Shown here: positions 8,847 through 17,961 of the stretch, piece after piece
Position numbering within the stretch: position 1 is the stretch's first letter
How the letters are laid out: each line of letters starts with the position of its first letter
Assembly (NCBI RefSeq): GCF_021531995.1
Contig: NZ_JAFBIZ010000023.1
Span: 1 to 33,052 of the forward strand
Length of the DNA: 33,052 nt
Direction: 5' to 3'
Origin: Faecalicatena contorta
GTDB lineage: Bacteria > Bacillota > Clostridia > Lachnospirales > Lachnospiraceae
Notes under the pieces: generated by a model
The model's input: the letters and a program-made list of their open reading frames with translations, nothing else
The model's database searches: none
What the model was told of the DNA's origin: nothing
Translations under genes and position numbers: made by a program

Positions 8847-10238
8847 TTACCACTCAAACTTCTTTGCAAAGTAAGCGTCCAGATCTTCAATCTTAATTCT
8901 TTCCTGCTCCATAGTATCTCTGTCACGAACAGTTACTGCTCCATCCGTCTCTGACTCAAAATCATAAGTCACACAGAACGGAGTACCAATCTCATCCTGA
9001 CGGCGATAACGTTTTCCGATATTTCCACGGTCATCGTATTCACAGTTATACTTTTTGCAAAGCTGAGTATATACCTTCTCAGCGCCTTCATTCAACTTCT
9101 TAGACAGCGGAAGCACACCAATCTTAATTGGTGCAAGTGCCGGATGGAAATGAAGAACAGTTCTCACATCGCCGCCTTCCAGTTCCTCTTCATCATATGC
9201 ACTGCAAAGGAACGCAAGTACCATACGGTCAGCTCCCAATGAAGGTTCAATAACATATGGGATATATTTTTCATTCTTTGCGTCATCAAAGTAAGTCATA
9301 TCCTGCTTGGACACATTCTGATGCTGCGTAAGATCGTAATCTGTTCTGTCAGCAATTCCCCAAAGTTCTCCCCATCCAAACGGGAACAGGAATTCTACGT
9401 CTGTCGTTGCGCGGCTGTAGAAGCAGAGTTCTTCCGGTGAATGATCACGCGGACGAAGTTCTTCATCTTTAATTCCAAGTGACTTAAGCCAGTCAAGACA
9501 ATACTTCTTCCAGTATGCATGCCACTCCAGATCCGTTCCAGGCTCACAAAAGAACTCTAATTCCATCTGTTCAAACTCTCTGGTCCGGAATGTAAAGTTA
9601 CCCGGAGTAATCTCATTACGGAAAGATTTACCGATCTGACAGATACCAAACGGAATCTTCTTTCTGGATGTACGCTGTACATTTTTAAAGTTTACGAAAA
9701 TACCCTGTGCCGTTTCCGGTCTCAAATATACTGTATTCTTAGCATCTTCCGTAACTCCCTGGAATGTCTTAAACATCAGATTAAATTCACGGATCTCTGT
9801 AAAATTATGCTTTCCGCATGTCGGACATGGAATCTCATGGTCTCTTACAAATGCTTCCATCTGCTCATGACTCCATCCGTCAATGCTGTCCCCGATATCA
9901 ATTCCATGCTCATGTGCATAGTCTTCAATCATCTTATCTGCACGAAAACGCTCATGGCACTCCTTACAATCCATCAAAGGATCACTGAATCCTCCCAGAT
10001 GACCGCTGGCAATCCAGGTCTGCGGGTTCATCAGGATCGCACAGTCCACACCTACATTATAAGGATTCTCCTGCACAAATTTCTGCCACCAGGCCTTTTT
10101 CACATTGTTCTTCAGCTCTACACCCAGATTTCCGTAGTCCCATGTATTAGCAAGCCCGCCGTAAATCTCAGACCCCGGATATACGAACCCTCTCGATTTC
10201 GCCAATGCTACAATTTTTTCCATAGTCTTCTCTACCAT
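8847..10238 (-). CDS. glyQS: Glycyl-tRNA synthetase (dimeric type)
   Basis: Charges tRNA-Gly with glycine. The 463-residue single-chain form is the alpha2 eukaryote/Firmicute type, not the alpha2-beta2 type of proteobacteria. Class II features: [20 protein letters not shown] at the N-terminus, a cysteine pair CPTCGKHNF in the insertion, [11 protein letters not shown] before motif 2 ([19 protein letters not shown]), motif 3 with [12 protein letters not shown], and the C-terminal anticodon-binding domain ([10 protein letters not shown]). The start has AAGGG about ten bases upstream. A good promoter lies in the 70-base gap after recO, so it can be expressed apart from the era-recO genes. No glycine T-box is visible in that gap. 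Confidence 0.97.
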   Translation of the reverse strand: MVEKTMEKIVALAKSRGFVYPGSEIYGGLANTWDYGNLGVELKNNVKKAWWQKFVQENPYNVGVDCAILMNPQTWIASGHLGGFSDPLMDCKECHERFRADKMIEDYAHEHGIDIGDSIDGWSHEQMEAFVRDHEIPCPTCGKHNFTEIREFNLMFKTFQGVTEDAKNTVYLRPETAQGIFVNFKNVQRTSRKKIPFGICQIGKSFRNEITPGNFTFRTREFEQMELEFFCEPGTDLEWHAYWKKYCLDWLKSLGIKDEELRPRDHSPEELCFYSRATTDVEFLFPFGWGELWGIADRTDYDLTQHQNVSKQDMTYFDDAKNEKYIPYVIEPSLGADRMVLAFLCSAYDEEELEGGDVRTVLHFHPALAPIKIGVLPLSKKLNEGAEKVYTQLCKKYNCEYDDRGNIGKRYRRQDEIGTPFCVTYDFESETDGAVTVRDRDTMEQERIKIEDLDAYFAKKFEW

Positions 10239-10276
10239 ATCTCATCATTCCCTTCTGATTTTTGATAATTAAAACC

Positions 10277-10305
10277 ATTATACCGTCTCAGCCTGTCATT
10301 TTCAA
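10277..10305 (-). promoter_or_regulatory. glyQS promoter
   Basis: Minus-strand TTGAAA (10300-10305), 17-base spacer, TATAAT (10277-10282), 39 bases before the glyQS start and immediately after the recO stop codon. Near-consensus. Confidence 0.7.
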
Positions 10306-10308
10306 GCA

Positions 10309-11052
10309 CTATTCTACAATCGTCTCCAGTATTTTCAGAGCCTTGAAGGTTTTTCCCGTATAAGTCTCCATATATGCTTTCATAACCCTTGAAATTTCTT
10401 CCAGAACCTCTTCTTTAACCACGAATGTATAAAGCTTTTCTATCGGAACACTGAGAATATATTGAAGCGTATACCACGTAGATGGAAGAAGCGACATTCC
10501 ATCCGAAATATACTTTTTGCATTCCGAACATATCCATCCGCCTCTCCTGACACTGAATACCTTTTCTCTGCTTTGATCCCCACAGGTCAGGCATTCAAAC
10601 ACCTGCGGGCCCTCACCGTTTACAGCAACCGCTTTTAGTTCATATATATAGCGAATCAGTTTATCCGGAATATTCGGATTGGTCAGAGCGCGGAGCGTCT
10701 GATACAGCAATTTCAATAATTCTGTCTCATCATTGGCCTCTCTTGCATAATAATCCGCAAGTTCCAGAAAATAAAACCCGTAATAAGCTCCTTCCACATC
10801 TGCACGAAGTTCCTGAAAATAATTGGAAATAGAGGCCGACACCAAAGTATAGGATGTCCGCCCCTCATATACTGTAAATTCTCCAAACGAAAAAGGACTC
10901 GTCATCCCCAGAAGCGCACTGCTTGTTCTCCTTGCCCCTCTGGCAAATGCAGAGATCTTTCCTCTTTCTCTGGTCAGAATCACCACTCTTCTGTCATATT
11001 CACCAACTGGTGCCGCCGCAAGCACCATGCCGGTCAGTGTAATCTGATTCAC
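10309..11052 (-). CDS. recO: DNA repair protein RecO
   Basis: Recombination mediator that works with RecR and RecF to load RecA at single-strand gaps. About 247 residues: N-terminal OB fold (ITLTGMVLAAAPVGEYDRR and LTRERGKISAFARGARR), helical middle, and the zinc-binding motif CLTCG followed by CSEC. I placed the start at a GTG (11050-11052) because AAGGAG lies nine bases upstream and the result matches the family's short N-terminus; a TTG one codon earlier is equally well spaced, and an ATG at 11070 lacks a binding site. It overlaps the end of the yqzL-like frame, and era-yqzL-recO is a conserved Firmicute order, so co-transcription is likely. Confidence 0.93.
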   Translation of the reverse strand: MNQITLTGMVLAAAPVGEYDRRVVILTRERGKISAFARGARRTSSALLGMTSPFSFGEFTVYEGRTSYTLVSASISNYFQELRADVEGAYYGFYFLELADYYAREANDETELLKLLYQTLRALTNPNIPDKLIRYIYELKAVAVNGEGPQVFECLTCGDQSREKVFSVRRGGWICSECKKYISDGMSLLPSTWYTLQYILSVPIEKLYTFVVKEEVLEEISRVMKAYMETYTGKTFKALKILETIVE

Positions 11053-11209
11053 CAATTGCCTCTCCTTCATCACAGTCTGCAGCGTCGGAATCCTGATCTG
11101 AGTCTTCTTTTTCCAGAGAATCCCACCGCATGCAGACTGCGATTCCTTTATAATTCAGATAATCCATTATCCTCCCCGTTTTTGCAAAACGGTCCCAGTA
11201 TTCTTCCAT
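11000..11209 (-). CDS. yqzL: YqzL-like small protein
   Basis: A 69-residue protein of unknown function. The N-terminus (MEEYWDRFAKTGRIMDYLNYKG) resembles YqzL, the small Firmicute protein encoded between era and recO: aromatic start, F-x2-TG, then YL and YK. The tail is strongly acidic (EKEDSDQDSDAADCDEGE). GAGG lies eight bases before the ATG. It starts 55 bases after era and overlaps recO by about 53 bases in another frame, so only roughly the first 50 residues are free of overlap. The position argues for a real gene; the family assignment rests on a short stretch and on synteny. Confidence 0.6.
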   Translation of the reverse strand: MEEYWDRFAKTGRIMDYLNYKGIAVCMRWDSLEKEDSDQDSDAADCDEGEAIGESDYTDRHGACGGTSW

Positions 11210-11264
11210 TTGAATCACCTCATCCTTCGCCTTTAAGAATAGGTTCTCCCATAGAAGTTATATT

Positions 11265-12161
11265 TTATTCATCTTCCCGATATCCAAAATTTTTCATCAG
11301 GAATTCACTGTCTCTCCAGTCTTTTTTCACCTTGACCCACAGCTTGAGATTTACCTTACAGTCCAGCATTCTTTCAATTTCATACCGTGCCGTACTGCCG
11401 ATTTTTTTCAACATATTTCCTTGTTTTCCAATAATGATCCCCTTGTGCGAATCTCTTTCACAGATAATAGTGGCATCAATGTGCATCACCTTATTTCTCA
11501 TCTTCATGCTGTCAATTGCCACAGCAATTCCATGCGGAATCTCATCCTGCAGACAATGAAGTGCTTTTTCCCGGATCAACTCTGCAACAATCTGGCGTTC
11601 CGGCTGATCTGTCACGGTATCCTCATCATAAAACTGCGGACCATATGGCAGATATTTCATGATCACCTCCACAAGTTCCCCTGTATTATCTCCGTTCCTT
11701 GCAGATACCGGAACAATCTCCGCAAAATCATAGATATCCTTATAAGCTGCAATCGAAGTCAGGATCTCCTCTTTTTTCACACTGTCAATCTTATTGATGA
11801 CCAAGATGACCGGAGTATTTGTTTTTTTCAGCTGACTGACAATATGCTGCTCGCCTGCACCGATGTACGTCGTCGGTTCCACAAGCCACAGAATCACATC
11901 TACTTCATTCAATGTACGTTCTGCAACATTTACCATATATTTGCCCAGTTTGTTCTTTGCCTTGTGGATTCCCGGTGTATCCACAAACACGATCTGCCCT
12001 TCTTCTGTCGTAAGTACCGTCTGAATACGGTTGCGCGTTGTTTGTGGTTTATTCGATGTAATTGCAATCTTCTGTCCGATCAGCTGATTCATCAGCGTAG
12101 ATTTTCCTACATTCGGCCGCCCGATCAATGTCACAAATCCCGATTTAAAATCCTTTTTCAT
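11265..12161 (-). CDS. era: GTPase Era
   Basis: Essential GTPase that binds the 3' end of 16S rRNA and helps mature the 30S subunit. Length is 298 residues, usual for the family. G1 GRPNVGKST (from residue 14), G2 around TTRNRIQ, G3 DTPG (61-64), G4 NKID (123-126), G5 VSAR, then a C-terminal KH domain with IGKQGNMLKKIG for RNA binding. The start follows AAGGAG closely, and the gene begins 11 bases after the M16C protease stop, so it belongs to that transcript. yqzL-like and recO follow in the usual Firmicute order. Confidence 0.97.
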   Translation of the reverse strand: MKKDFKSGFVTLIGRPNVGKSTLMNQLIGQKIAITSNKPQTTRNRIQTVLTTEEGQIVFVDTPGIHKAKNKLGKYMVNVAERTLNEVDVILWLVEPTTYIGAGEQHIVSQLKKTNTPVILVINKIDSVKKEEILTSIAAYKDIYDFAEIVPVSARNGDNTGELVEVIMKYLPYGPQFYDEDTVTDQPERQIVAELIREKALHCLQDEIPHGIAVAIDSMKMRNKVMHIDATIICERDSHKGIIIGKQGNMLKKIGSTARYEIERMLDCKVNLKLWVKVKKDWRDSEFLMKNFGYREDE

Positions 12162-12172
12162 ATCGTCTCCTT

Positions 12173-15094
12173 TTAAAAACCCGTCACTTTCATAAACAGG
12201 TCTTTGTCTTCTTCTATCTTTTCCTCACTACCGATCACACAGATCTGATCGGCCTTCAGTACTGCCTGTGCAACTTTGGCAAGTCTGCGGATATCATCCT
12301 GACCGGCTTCGAGAATCTCCATTCGTTCTTTCCGTATCATGTCTTCATCCACTTTATTCATATACAGATTCATAGAACGGTCGCCTTTGGCAGAAGGCGT
12401 CATCGGCTGATCTATATTGCTCATCGTTCCGATGATATACTTCGTCATATCACGTTCACTTACCGTAAAGTTTTCAAGATATTCTACGACACCTTCATAT
12501 ACTTCCACCGTTCTTCTCAGATTTGGATCCCGATAGGATACAAAATATCCATCACCAATACGGTTAAAACTGCTCATACACCCATACGCGCCGCCCTTCA
12601 CACGGATATTCTGCCACAGATATTCATAACTCATGATTACCTTCAGTATCTGCAATGCACCACTGTAAGCAACTCCCTGATCAATGAAATTTCCGACTCT
12701 TGCGACATACTGAACCTTGGAAGCAGTCTTGAATCCTTCATTCTTCTTTTCACAGTGAATAATACAGGTTGTACCTGTCTCCTTTTTCCCGTATAGTCCA
12801 CGCTTCAGAGATTCTATCATGTTTTCCATTCCATTCAGCCCTTCTCTTGCCGCGGTATAACTGATCATCATATTTTCCGCACAGAACAACCGTCTGGTCA
12901 GATCAGACAATATCTGCACAACCTTTTCCTTTTCTTCTTCAAAGTGCTCCTCAATATATGCCACTTTATCATAGAATTCGATTCCATTAGTCATGTCTTT
13001 CAGCTTGGCAGACGGAGACGCATAAGACAGCGCACGAAGTGCCGCAGTTGTATGTCCTGCTGATTGAAACTTCATCAACAGCCTGGATTTCAGCATCGAA
13101 AGAATCTCTTTCAGACGTTTGGTATCGTCCAGTTTTGATTCGGTCAGAATCTCACCCATCATTTTTAAGGCAATCGGAAGTTTTGCATACAACGCTTTTC
13201 CTTTAATTTCAAATGTAGACTTAAATTCCTTTTCTCTTACCCGGGTCACATCTGTATAAAGTTCCAGTGAAGTTCCTATGCCGCCTGTATGCACATTGAT
13301 CTCGTTAAATAATTCTCCATATTTATAATGCTTTGTATCAATAATCCCAAGAACTGACTGAAGAATACCGACATAAGGCAATAGTTCTTCTTCAACCCCA
13401 GACATGTCAAACATAATATCTACGTATCCGATCCCATTCGTCTCAATCTCATGAAATACCGTCGGAATTCCTGCAATCTGCATCTCCTCATTAATAATCG
13501 GTTCAATCTCCCGGGAAATATCTTCTCTTTTCAACACCGGAATCTTTTCCAGATCTTCCTCACTGTCTTCTGTCGACTGATACTCTTCCAGAGCATGCGT
13601 GCGTTCTACCAGACGTTCCTGCTCTTCAAGACTCAGGCTTTCCTTATATTCCCGCAGATTTTCATCAAGTTCTCTGTCAAGTCTGGCTGTACGTCCCTTT
13701 TCCGGTTTGATAATCACAATCGCCCCGTGCTGGTTATCCAGAAGATATCTCTGGATCAGATCTTCAAAATATCCGGTATCGACCTGATTTTTCAGAAACT
13801 CAAATGTATCCAGCGCCTCAATATGAATAAACGGCTTCTTATCATCATAAAGCCAGCTGTCCATGATCTGCAGACCATACATCAGTCCCTTCGGATAGCT
13901 TCCAAAATCAGCTTCCCGGTAACGGAATTCATGATAATTGATTCCGGCTTCCAGAGCTTTTTTGTCCATTCCATTTTCTACAATACCGCGAAGGGTACTT
14001 TCAATTGTTTCAATAAATGCCTCTTTCTGATCCAGATTTGCATTTTTTGAGATCACGGAAAAAATCGGCTGATAGATTCCATTATCATAAGATCCCATAA
14101 TATCTTTGCCGATACCTGCTTCTGTCAACGCCATTTTCAGTGGTGCGCCTGGCGCAGACAATAATGCATAATCCAGAATCTGGAACGCCAGATACAGTTC
14201 ACGATCCAGGCTCGTCCCGATTACCTTACTGTAGGAAAGGTAAGTATTATCTTCTTCAGATTCATCGCTTGCTATGGAATATGGCATTTCTTTTTCTACT
14301 ATTTCGGTAAATGGCTGCTGATATCGTACCTCAGAATCCACCGGCGTATACTCAAAGTGGCTCAGATATTCCCGATCCAGCCAGTCAAGCTTCTCTTCCA
14401 TATCCATATTACCGTACAGATAGATATAACTGTTTGACGGATGATAATATTTTCTGTGAAAATCCAGGAACTGCTCATACGTAAGTTCCGGAATCACCTC
14501 CGGGTCTCCTCCGGACTCATTCGCATAAGAAGTATCCGGAAACAGTGTATTTAACACCACCCTGTCCAGCACACCTTCCGGGGAAGAGAATGCGCCTTTC
14601 ATCTCATTGTACACAACTCCGTTATACTCCAGCCGATCCCCCACAGAATCCAGCTTGTAGCTCCAGCCTTCCTGCCGGAAGATCTCCTCATGCCGATAGA
14701 TATTTGGATAGAATACCGCATCCATATATACGTGCATCAGATTCTGAAAATCCTTATCATTGCAGCTTGCCACCGGATACACCGTCTTATCCGGATATGT
14801 CATTGCATTCAAAAATGTATTCAGTGATCCTTTTACCAGCTCTACAAAAGGATCCTTCGCCGGGAAATTCTTAGAACCACATAACACAGAATGCTCCATA
14901 ATATGCGGCACTCCCGTGCTGTCCCCCGGCGGCGTCCGAAATCCAATATTGAACACCTTATTCTCATCATCATTTTCTATCAAAAGAATTCTTGCCCCGC
15001 TTTTTTTATGCTTCAGGAGACGCCCCATCGCCTTAATTCCCCGAAGTTCTTCTTCCATTAAATATTCATAAGCATGTAAATCTCTGACACTCAT
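12173..15094 (-). CDS. M16C family insulinase-type metallopeptidase
   Basis: Large zinc peptidase of the PreP/Cym1 (M16C) group, which degrades peptides inside a closed chamber made of two halves. The 973 residues match a full-length member. The inverted zinc motif HIMEH (64-68) is intact, with the third ligand in YNEMKGAF (Glu164). The characteristic M16C sequence FRTPPGDSTGVPHIMEH and a second-half motif with KGGAYGC are present. AGGAG is 13 bases from the ATG, a rather wide gap. It is first in the group that continues into era, yqzL-like and recO; an extended -10 promoter lies about 70 bases upstream. No signal peptide is seen, so it is probably cytosolic. Confidence 0.93.
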   Translation of the reverse strand: MSVRDLHAYEYLMEEELRGIKAMGRLLKHKKSGARILLIENDDENKVFNIGFRTPPGDSTGVPHIMEHSVLCGSKNFPAKDPFVELVKGSLNTFLNAMTYPDKTVYPVASCNDKDFQNLMHVYMDAVFYPNIYRHEEIFRQEGWSYKLDSVGDRLEYNGVVYNEMKGAFSSPEGVLDRVVLNTLFPDTSYANESGGDPEVIPELTYEQFLDFHRKYYHPSNSYIYLYGNMDMEEKLDWLDREYLSHFEYTPVDSEVRYQQPFTEIVEKEMPYSIASDESEEDNTYLSYSKVIGTSLDRELYLAFQILDYALLSAPGAPLKMALTEAGIGKDIMGSYDNGIYQPIFSVISKNANLDQKEAFIETIESTLRGIVENGMDKKALEAGINYHEFRYREADFGSYPKGLMYGLQIMDSWLYDDKKPFIHIEALDTFEFLKNQVDTGYFEDLIQRYLLDNQHGAIVIIKPEKGRTARLDRELDENLREYKESLSLEEQERLVERTHALEEYQSTEDSEEDLEKIPVLKREDISREIEPIINEEMQIAGIPTVFHEIETNGIGYVDIMFDMSGVEEELLPYVGILQSVLGIIDTKHYKYGELFNEINVHTGGIGTSLELYTDVTRVREKEFKSTFEIKGKALYAKLPIALKMMGEILTESKLDDTKRLKEILSMLKSRLLMKFQSAGHTTAALRALSYASPSAKLKDMTNGIEFYDKVAYIEEHFEEEKEKVVQILSDLTRRLFCAENMMISYTAAREGLNGMENMIESLKRGLYGKKETGTTCIIHCEKKNEGFKTASKVQYVARVGNFIDQGVAYSGALQILKVIMSYEYLWQNIRVKGGAYGCMSSFNRIGDGYFVSYRDPNLRRTVEVYEGVVEYLENFTVSERDMTKYIIGTMSNIDQPMTPSAKGDRSMNLYMNKVDEDMIRKERMEILEAGQDDIRRLAKVAQAVLKADQICVIGSEEKIEEDKDLFMKVTGF

Positions 15095-15164
15095 AAATTC
15101 TTGTTTTCTCCTTTCGTTTCCGGTTCACCCACGCACGTTCTCATAGCAAATCGGTCTGAATTTT

Positions 15165-15170
15165 ATTATA
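15165..15170 (-). promoter_or_regulatory. Promoter (-10 element) of the M16C-era-recO group
   Basis: Minus-strand TATAAT preceded by TGA (extended -10). The -35 position, GTGCAG at 17 bases, is poor, so recognition would rely on the extended -10. It is the only good candidate between the nhaC terminator and the protease start. Confidence 0.5.
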
Positions 15171-15193
15171 TCACCTTTCTTCCTATTCTGCAC

Positions 15194-15226
15194 GCAAAAA
15201 GCGACAGCAATACGCTGTCGCTTTCA
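15194..15226 (-). terminator. Terminator of the NhaC-family gene
   Basis: Perfect 11-bp stem AAAGCGACAGC/GCTGTCGCTTT (15198-15208, 15214-15224) with a five-base loop. On the minus strand it continues into TTTTTG, 25 bases past the stop. Confidence 0.85.
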
Positions 15227-15250
15227 ATGTATTCAATAACTCTCTGTTCG

Positions 15251-16861
15251 CTATTTCTCTGCAGTCACTTTTTTAATTACCAGCAACGTGCCAATCATCA
15301 GAATAATACCAATCGGCAGGCAGATAAACGCATTCTGTACAAATCCCACAATGACATAGGTAACACAGGAAACTGCCGCCGCAGTGATCGCATATGGAAG
15401 CTGTGTTGCAACATGGTTCACATGATTACACTGTCCGCCGGCAGAAGCCATGATTGTTGTATCGGAAATCGGAGAACAATGGTCACCACATACCGCACCA
15501 GCCATACATGCAGAGATTGAAATGATCATCATCGTTTCATTCGTTCCCTGGAATACAGCAACAACGATCGGAATCAGGATACCGAAGGTTCCCCATGAAG
15601 TACCTGTTGCAAATGCAAGGAAACATCCTACCAGGAAAATAATTGCCGGCAAAATACTCATAAATCCTCCGGCTGCATTCTGTACTACACCAGCCACATA
15701 TTCTTTTGCTCCAAGACTATCTGTCATCGCCTTCAATGTCCATGCGAATGTAAGAATCAGAATTGCAGGTACCATTGCCTTGAATCCATCCGGGATGCAG
15801 GACATGGACTCTGAAAACTTCAGCACCTTACGCACTGCATAGAACACAATTGTGATTACAAATGCGAAGAAACTTCCAAGCATCAGTCCGACAGAAGCAT
15901 CACTTCCTGAAAAAGCCTCTACGAATCCGGTGCCACTGAAGAATCCACCTGTATAGATCATTCCGATTACACAGCAAATAATCAGGACGATTACCGGGAA
16001 GAGCAGATCAATAACCCCACCCTTACTGTCATCTACATCTTCTTCTGCATTAGCATACGGACGATCTGGAGTTGTATATAAGTCTCCTGCCAACGCATTG
16101 GTCTCATGCAATTTCATCGGACCATAATCCATCTTCAGGACTACGATCGTAATCATCATTACAATCGTCAGTATTGCATAATAGTTATATGGAATCGCAC
16201 GGATAAAGATAGAAAATCCATCTTCTCCCTCTACAAATCCTGTTACCGCTGCCGCCCAGGAAGAAATCGGAGCAATAATACACACCGGAGCAGCCGTCGC
16301 ATCGATTAGATAGGACAGCTTCGCTCTTGATACATTATGCTTATCCGTCACCGGTCTCATAACACTTCCTACCGTCAGACAGTTAAAATAATCATCAATA
16401 AAAATCATCACACCCAAAAGTATAGTTGCCAACTGTGCACCGACACGACTTTTAATATGTACACTTGCCCAGCGTCCGAACGCCGCGGAACCACCGGCTT
16501 TATTCATCATGCATACCATAATGCCCAGGATCACAAGGAATACCAGTATTCCCATGTTATAGCTGTCTGTCAGAACCCCTACAATACCATCCTGAAATAC
16601 ATGTGTCACCGTCAATTCAAAAGAAAAGTTGGAGTAAAAAATTCCTCCGATCAGGATTCCGATAAACAGGGAACTGTACACTTCTTTTGTAATCAATGCC
16701 AACACAATCGCAACGATCGGCGGTATCAGTGCCCAGAAAGATCCCCACATACCCGGAACATATTCAGCAGCTTCATCTGCTGCAAATACAGTCATACAAC
16801 TGAATATCAGAGTACACATGAAAGCAAGTATACCCCAGACTGCTTTTTTCTTTCCTCTCAT
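15251..16861 (-). CDS. nhaC: NhaC-family carrier, probable lysine transporter (LysW type)
   Basis: Polytopic membrane carrier of 536 residues in the NhaC Na+/H+ antiporter superfamily, with many hydrophobic helices and polar motifs such as ATILLGVMIFIDDYFNCLTVG, PISSWAAAVTGF and GDHCSPISDTT. The N-terminus looks like a signal sequence (MRGKKK, hydrophobic stretch, VFA-ADEA), placing the following segment outside. GAGAGG lies nine bases before the chosen ATG; an upstream in-frame ATG would start inside the riboswitch terminator. Control by a lysine riboswitch argues that the substrate is lysine: NhaC-like genes with this control have been proposed as lysine transporters (LysW). Family and riboswitch are clear; the substrate is inference. 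Confidence 0.85.
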   Translation of the reverse strand: MRGKKKAVWGILAFMCTLIFSCMTVFAADEAAEYVPGMWGSFWALIPPIVAIVLALITKEVYSSLFIGILIGGIFYSNFSFELTVTHVFQDGIVGVLTDSYNMGILVFLVILGIMVCMMNKAGGSAAFGRWASVHIKSRVGAQLATILLGVMIFIDDYFNCLTVGSVMRPVTDKHNVSRAKLSYLIDATAAPVCIIAPISSWAAAVTGFVEGEDGFSIFIRAIPYNYYAILTIVMMITIVVLKMDYGPMKLHETNALAGDLYTTPDRPYANAEEDVDDSKGGVIDLLFPVIVLIICCVIGMIYTGGFFSGTGFVEAFSGSDASVGLMLGSFFAFVITIVFYAVRKVLKFSESMSCIPDGFKAMVPAILILTFAWTLKAMTDSLGAKEYVAGVVQNAAGGFMSILPAIIFLVGCFLAFATGTSWGTFGILIPIVVAVFQGTNETMMIISISACMAGAVCGDHCSPISDTTIMASAGGQCNHVNHVATQLPYAITAAAVSCVTYVIVGFVQNAFICLPIGIILMIGTLLVIKKVTAEK

Positions 16862-16889
16862 AGTAAATATCCTCTCTCTTCCTAATAAT

Positions 16890-16942
16890 AATATAAAAAT
16901 AAAACATGCCATGAACAACACCACACAGGCGCGCTCATGGCA
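16890..16942 (-). terminator. Riboswitch-controlled terminator (expression platform)
   Basis: Arms TGCCATGA and TCATGGCA (16907-16914, 16935-16942) form an 8-bp stem with a 20-base loop, followed on the minus strand by TGTTTTATTTTTATAT. It stands between the lysine aptamer and the nhaC ribosome binding site, so lysine binding should favour this terminator and stop transcription early. The competing antiterminator pairing was not worked out. Confidence 0.75.
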
Positions 16943-16973
16943 GAATTATCGAAATGTTAGTATCCTGATGACA

Positions 16974-17142
16974 ACTCTGATAGCGCTCCACTGTTGTGAC
17001 AGTCCGCAGTATCTTCTGCTGCGTCCCAGAACCCGCACATGGGATGTGCCAATCCTTCGGCGGCTTCCCCTTTTTTTCTTCTGCAGTCTTCCCAAAACTG
17101 TTGCAGAAAAAGTACTCTTGAAATCCGCACCTCTATCAAGTC
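16974..17142 (-). ncRNA. Lysine riboswitch (L-box) aptamer
   Basis: On the minus strand the conserved lysine aptamer pieces appear in order: GATAGAGGTGC (17127-17137), TTCAAGAGTA, a P2-type arm closed by TTCTGC/GCAGAA, AGCCGCCGAAG (17055-17065), the hairpin ACTGT-CACA-ACAGT, and the closing GGAGCGCTATC (16979-16989), which pairs with the 5' GATAG to form P1. The arrangement matches the classic Bacillus lysC L-box. A terminator follows directly, so lysine should switch the downstream NhaC-family gene off. Confidence 0.92.
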
Positions 17143-17161
17143 TCGTTATTCACATAGTACA

Positions 17162-17190
17162 TTTGTATCATCTTTCATATAAAAAGTCAA
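17162..17190 (-). promoter_or_regulatory. Promoter of the riboswitch-nhaC transcript
   Basis: Minus-strand TTGACT (17185-17190), 17-base spacer, TACAAA (17162-17167), preceded by TGA. It is 20 bases upstream of the aptamer's P1 stem, which is the right place for the leader start. Confidence 0.65.
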
Positions 17191-17225
17191 TAAATGATTC
17201 CATTTTAGCATGGAAAATATCTAAT

Positions 17226-17254
17226 TTGTATTTCCCCTTCATCTATGCTATACT
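17226..17254 (+). promoter_or_regulatory. Nitroreductase promoter
   Basis: TTGTAT (17226-17231), 17-base spacer, TATACT (17249-17254) with TGC before the -10. It is 37 bases before the nitroreductase ATG and divergent from the riboswitch promoter. Confidence 0.7.
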
Positions 17255-17291
17255 GTCGTCAGTCAATATCAGCAGGAAAGAAGGAATCTCA

Positions 17292-17813
17292 ATGAACGAA
17301 ACTATTCAAACTATGATAACCCGGCGGAGTATCCGCAGCTATAAACCAGACATGATTCCCGAGGAATATCTGGAACAGATCTTAAAAGCCGGCACCTATG
17401 CCGCATCTGGTCGTGGCATGCAATCCCCCGTCATTGTAGCTGTAACAGACAAAGAAACGCGTGATAAGCTTTCCCATATGAACGCCACTATTATGGGTAC
17501 GAATACGGATCCATTCTACGGGGCTCCGGTTGTACTGGTTGTACTGGCCGACAAAAACCGGCCTACCTATCTCTACGATGGTTCTCTCGTTATAGGAAAT
17601 CTTATGAACGCTGCACACGCTCTCGGAATCGGAAGTTGCTGGATTCACCGTGCAAAAGAAGAGTTTGAATCGGAGGAAGGAAAATCACTTCTGAAAGAAT
17701 GGGGCGTTGAAGGCGATTATGAAGGTATCGGCCACTGTATTCTTGGCTATGCCAAAGAACCATTGCCGGAAGATAAACCGAGAAAAGAAAACTACATTTA
17801 CTATGTAAAGTAA
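17292..17813 (+). CDS. Nitroreductase family protein
   Basis: Small FMN-dependent oxidoreductase of 173 residues, using NAD(P)H to reduce nitro compounds, quinones or similar acceptors; the natural substrate is unknown. The N-terminal TRRSIRSYKP is the FMN-phosphate-binding signature, GTYAASGRGMQSP the second FMN contact, and GIGSCWIHRAKEEF plus HCILGYAKE are typical of the short clostridial branch. The start has AGAAGGA six bases upstream; the frame stays open for 158 more codons to the left, but these are shadow sequence of the riboswitch region. Single-gene transcript with its own promoter and a long-stem terminator. Confidence 0.9.
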   Translation: MNETIQTMITRRSIRSYKPDMIPEEYLEQILKAGTYAASGRGMQSPVIVAVTDKETRDKLSHMNATIMGTNTDPFYGAPVVLVVLADKNRPTYLYDGSLVIGNLMNAAHALGIGSCWIHRAKEEFESEEGKSLLKEWGVEGDYEGIGHCILGYAKEPLPEDKPRKENYIYYVK

Positions 17814-17844
17814 GTCGCAAAAAAGATAAACTGCATTTGAAACT

Positions 17845-17913
17845 TATAACACCCGCAAGAAAACTTCGGCACTGCTCGCTTACCTCAGTTTTTCTTGCGG
17901 GTGTTATATTTTC
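17845..17913 (+). terminator. Terminator between nitroreductase and glgA
   Basis: A stem of about 20 bp (arms 17845-17864 and 17889-17908, TATAACACCCGCAAGAAAA type) with a loop of about 24 bases, followed by TTTTC on the plus strand. It also lies 49 bases beyond the glgA stop on the other strand, where the U tract is weak (GTTTC), so it may partly serve both. Confidence 0.8.
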
Positions 17914-17961
17914 AGAATCGTATTTCTTTTTTACATTAATCCCGGTTCATTTAACTCTGAT

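Noticed and set aside
10239-10308. Glycine T-box before glyQS
   Set aside because: The gap is only 70 bases and is filled by the promoter and ribosome binding site.
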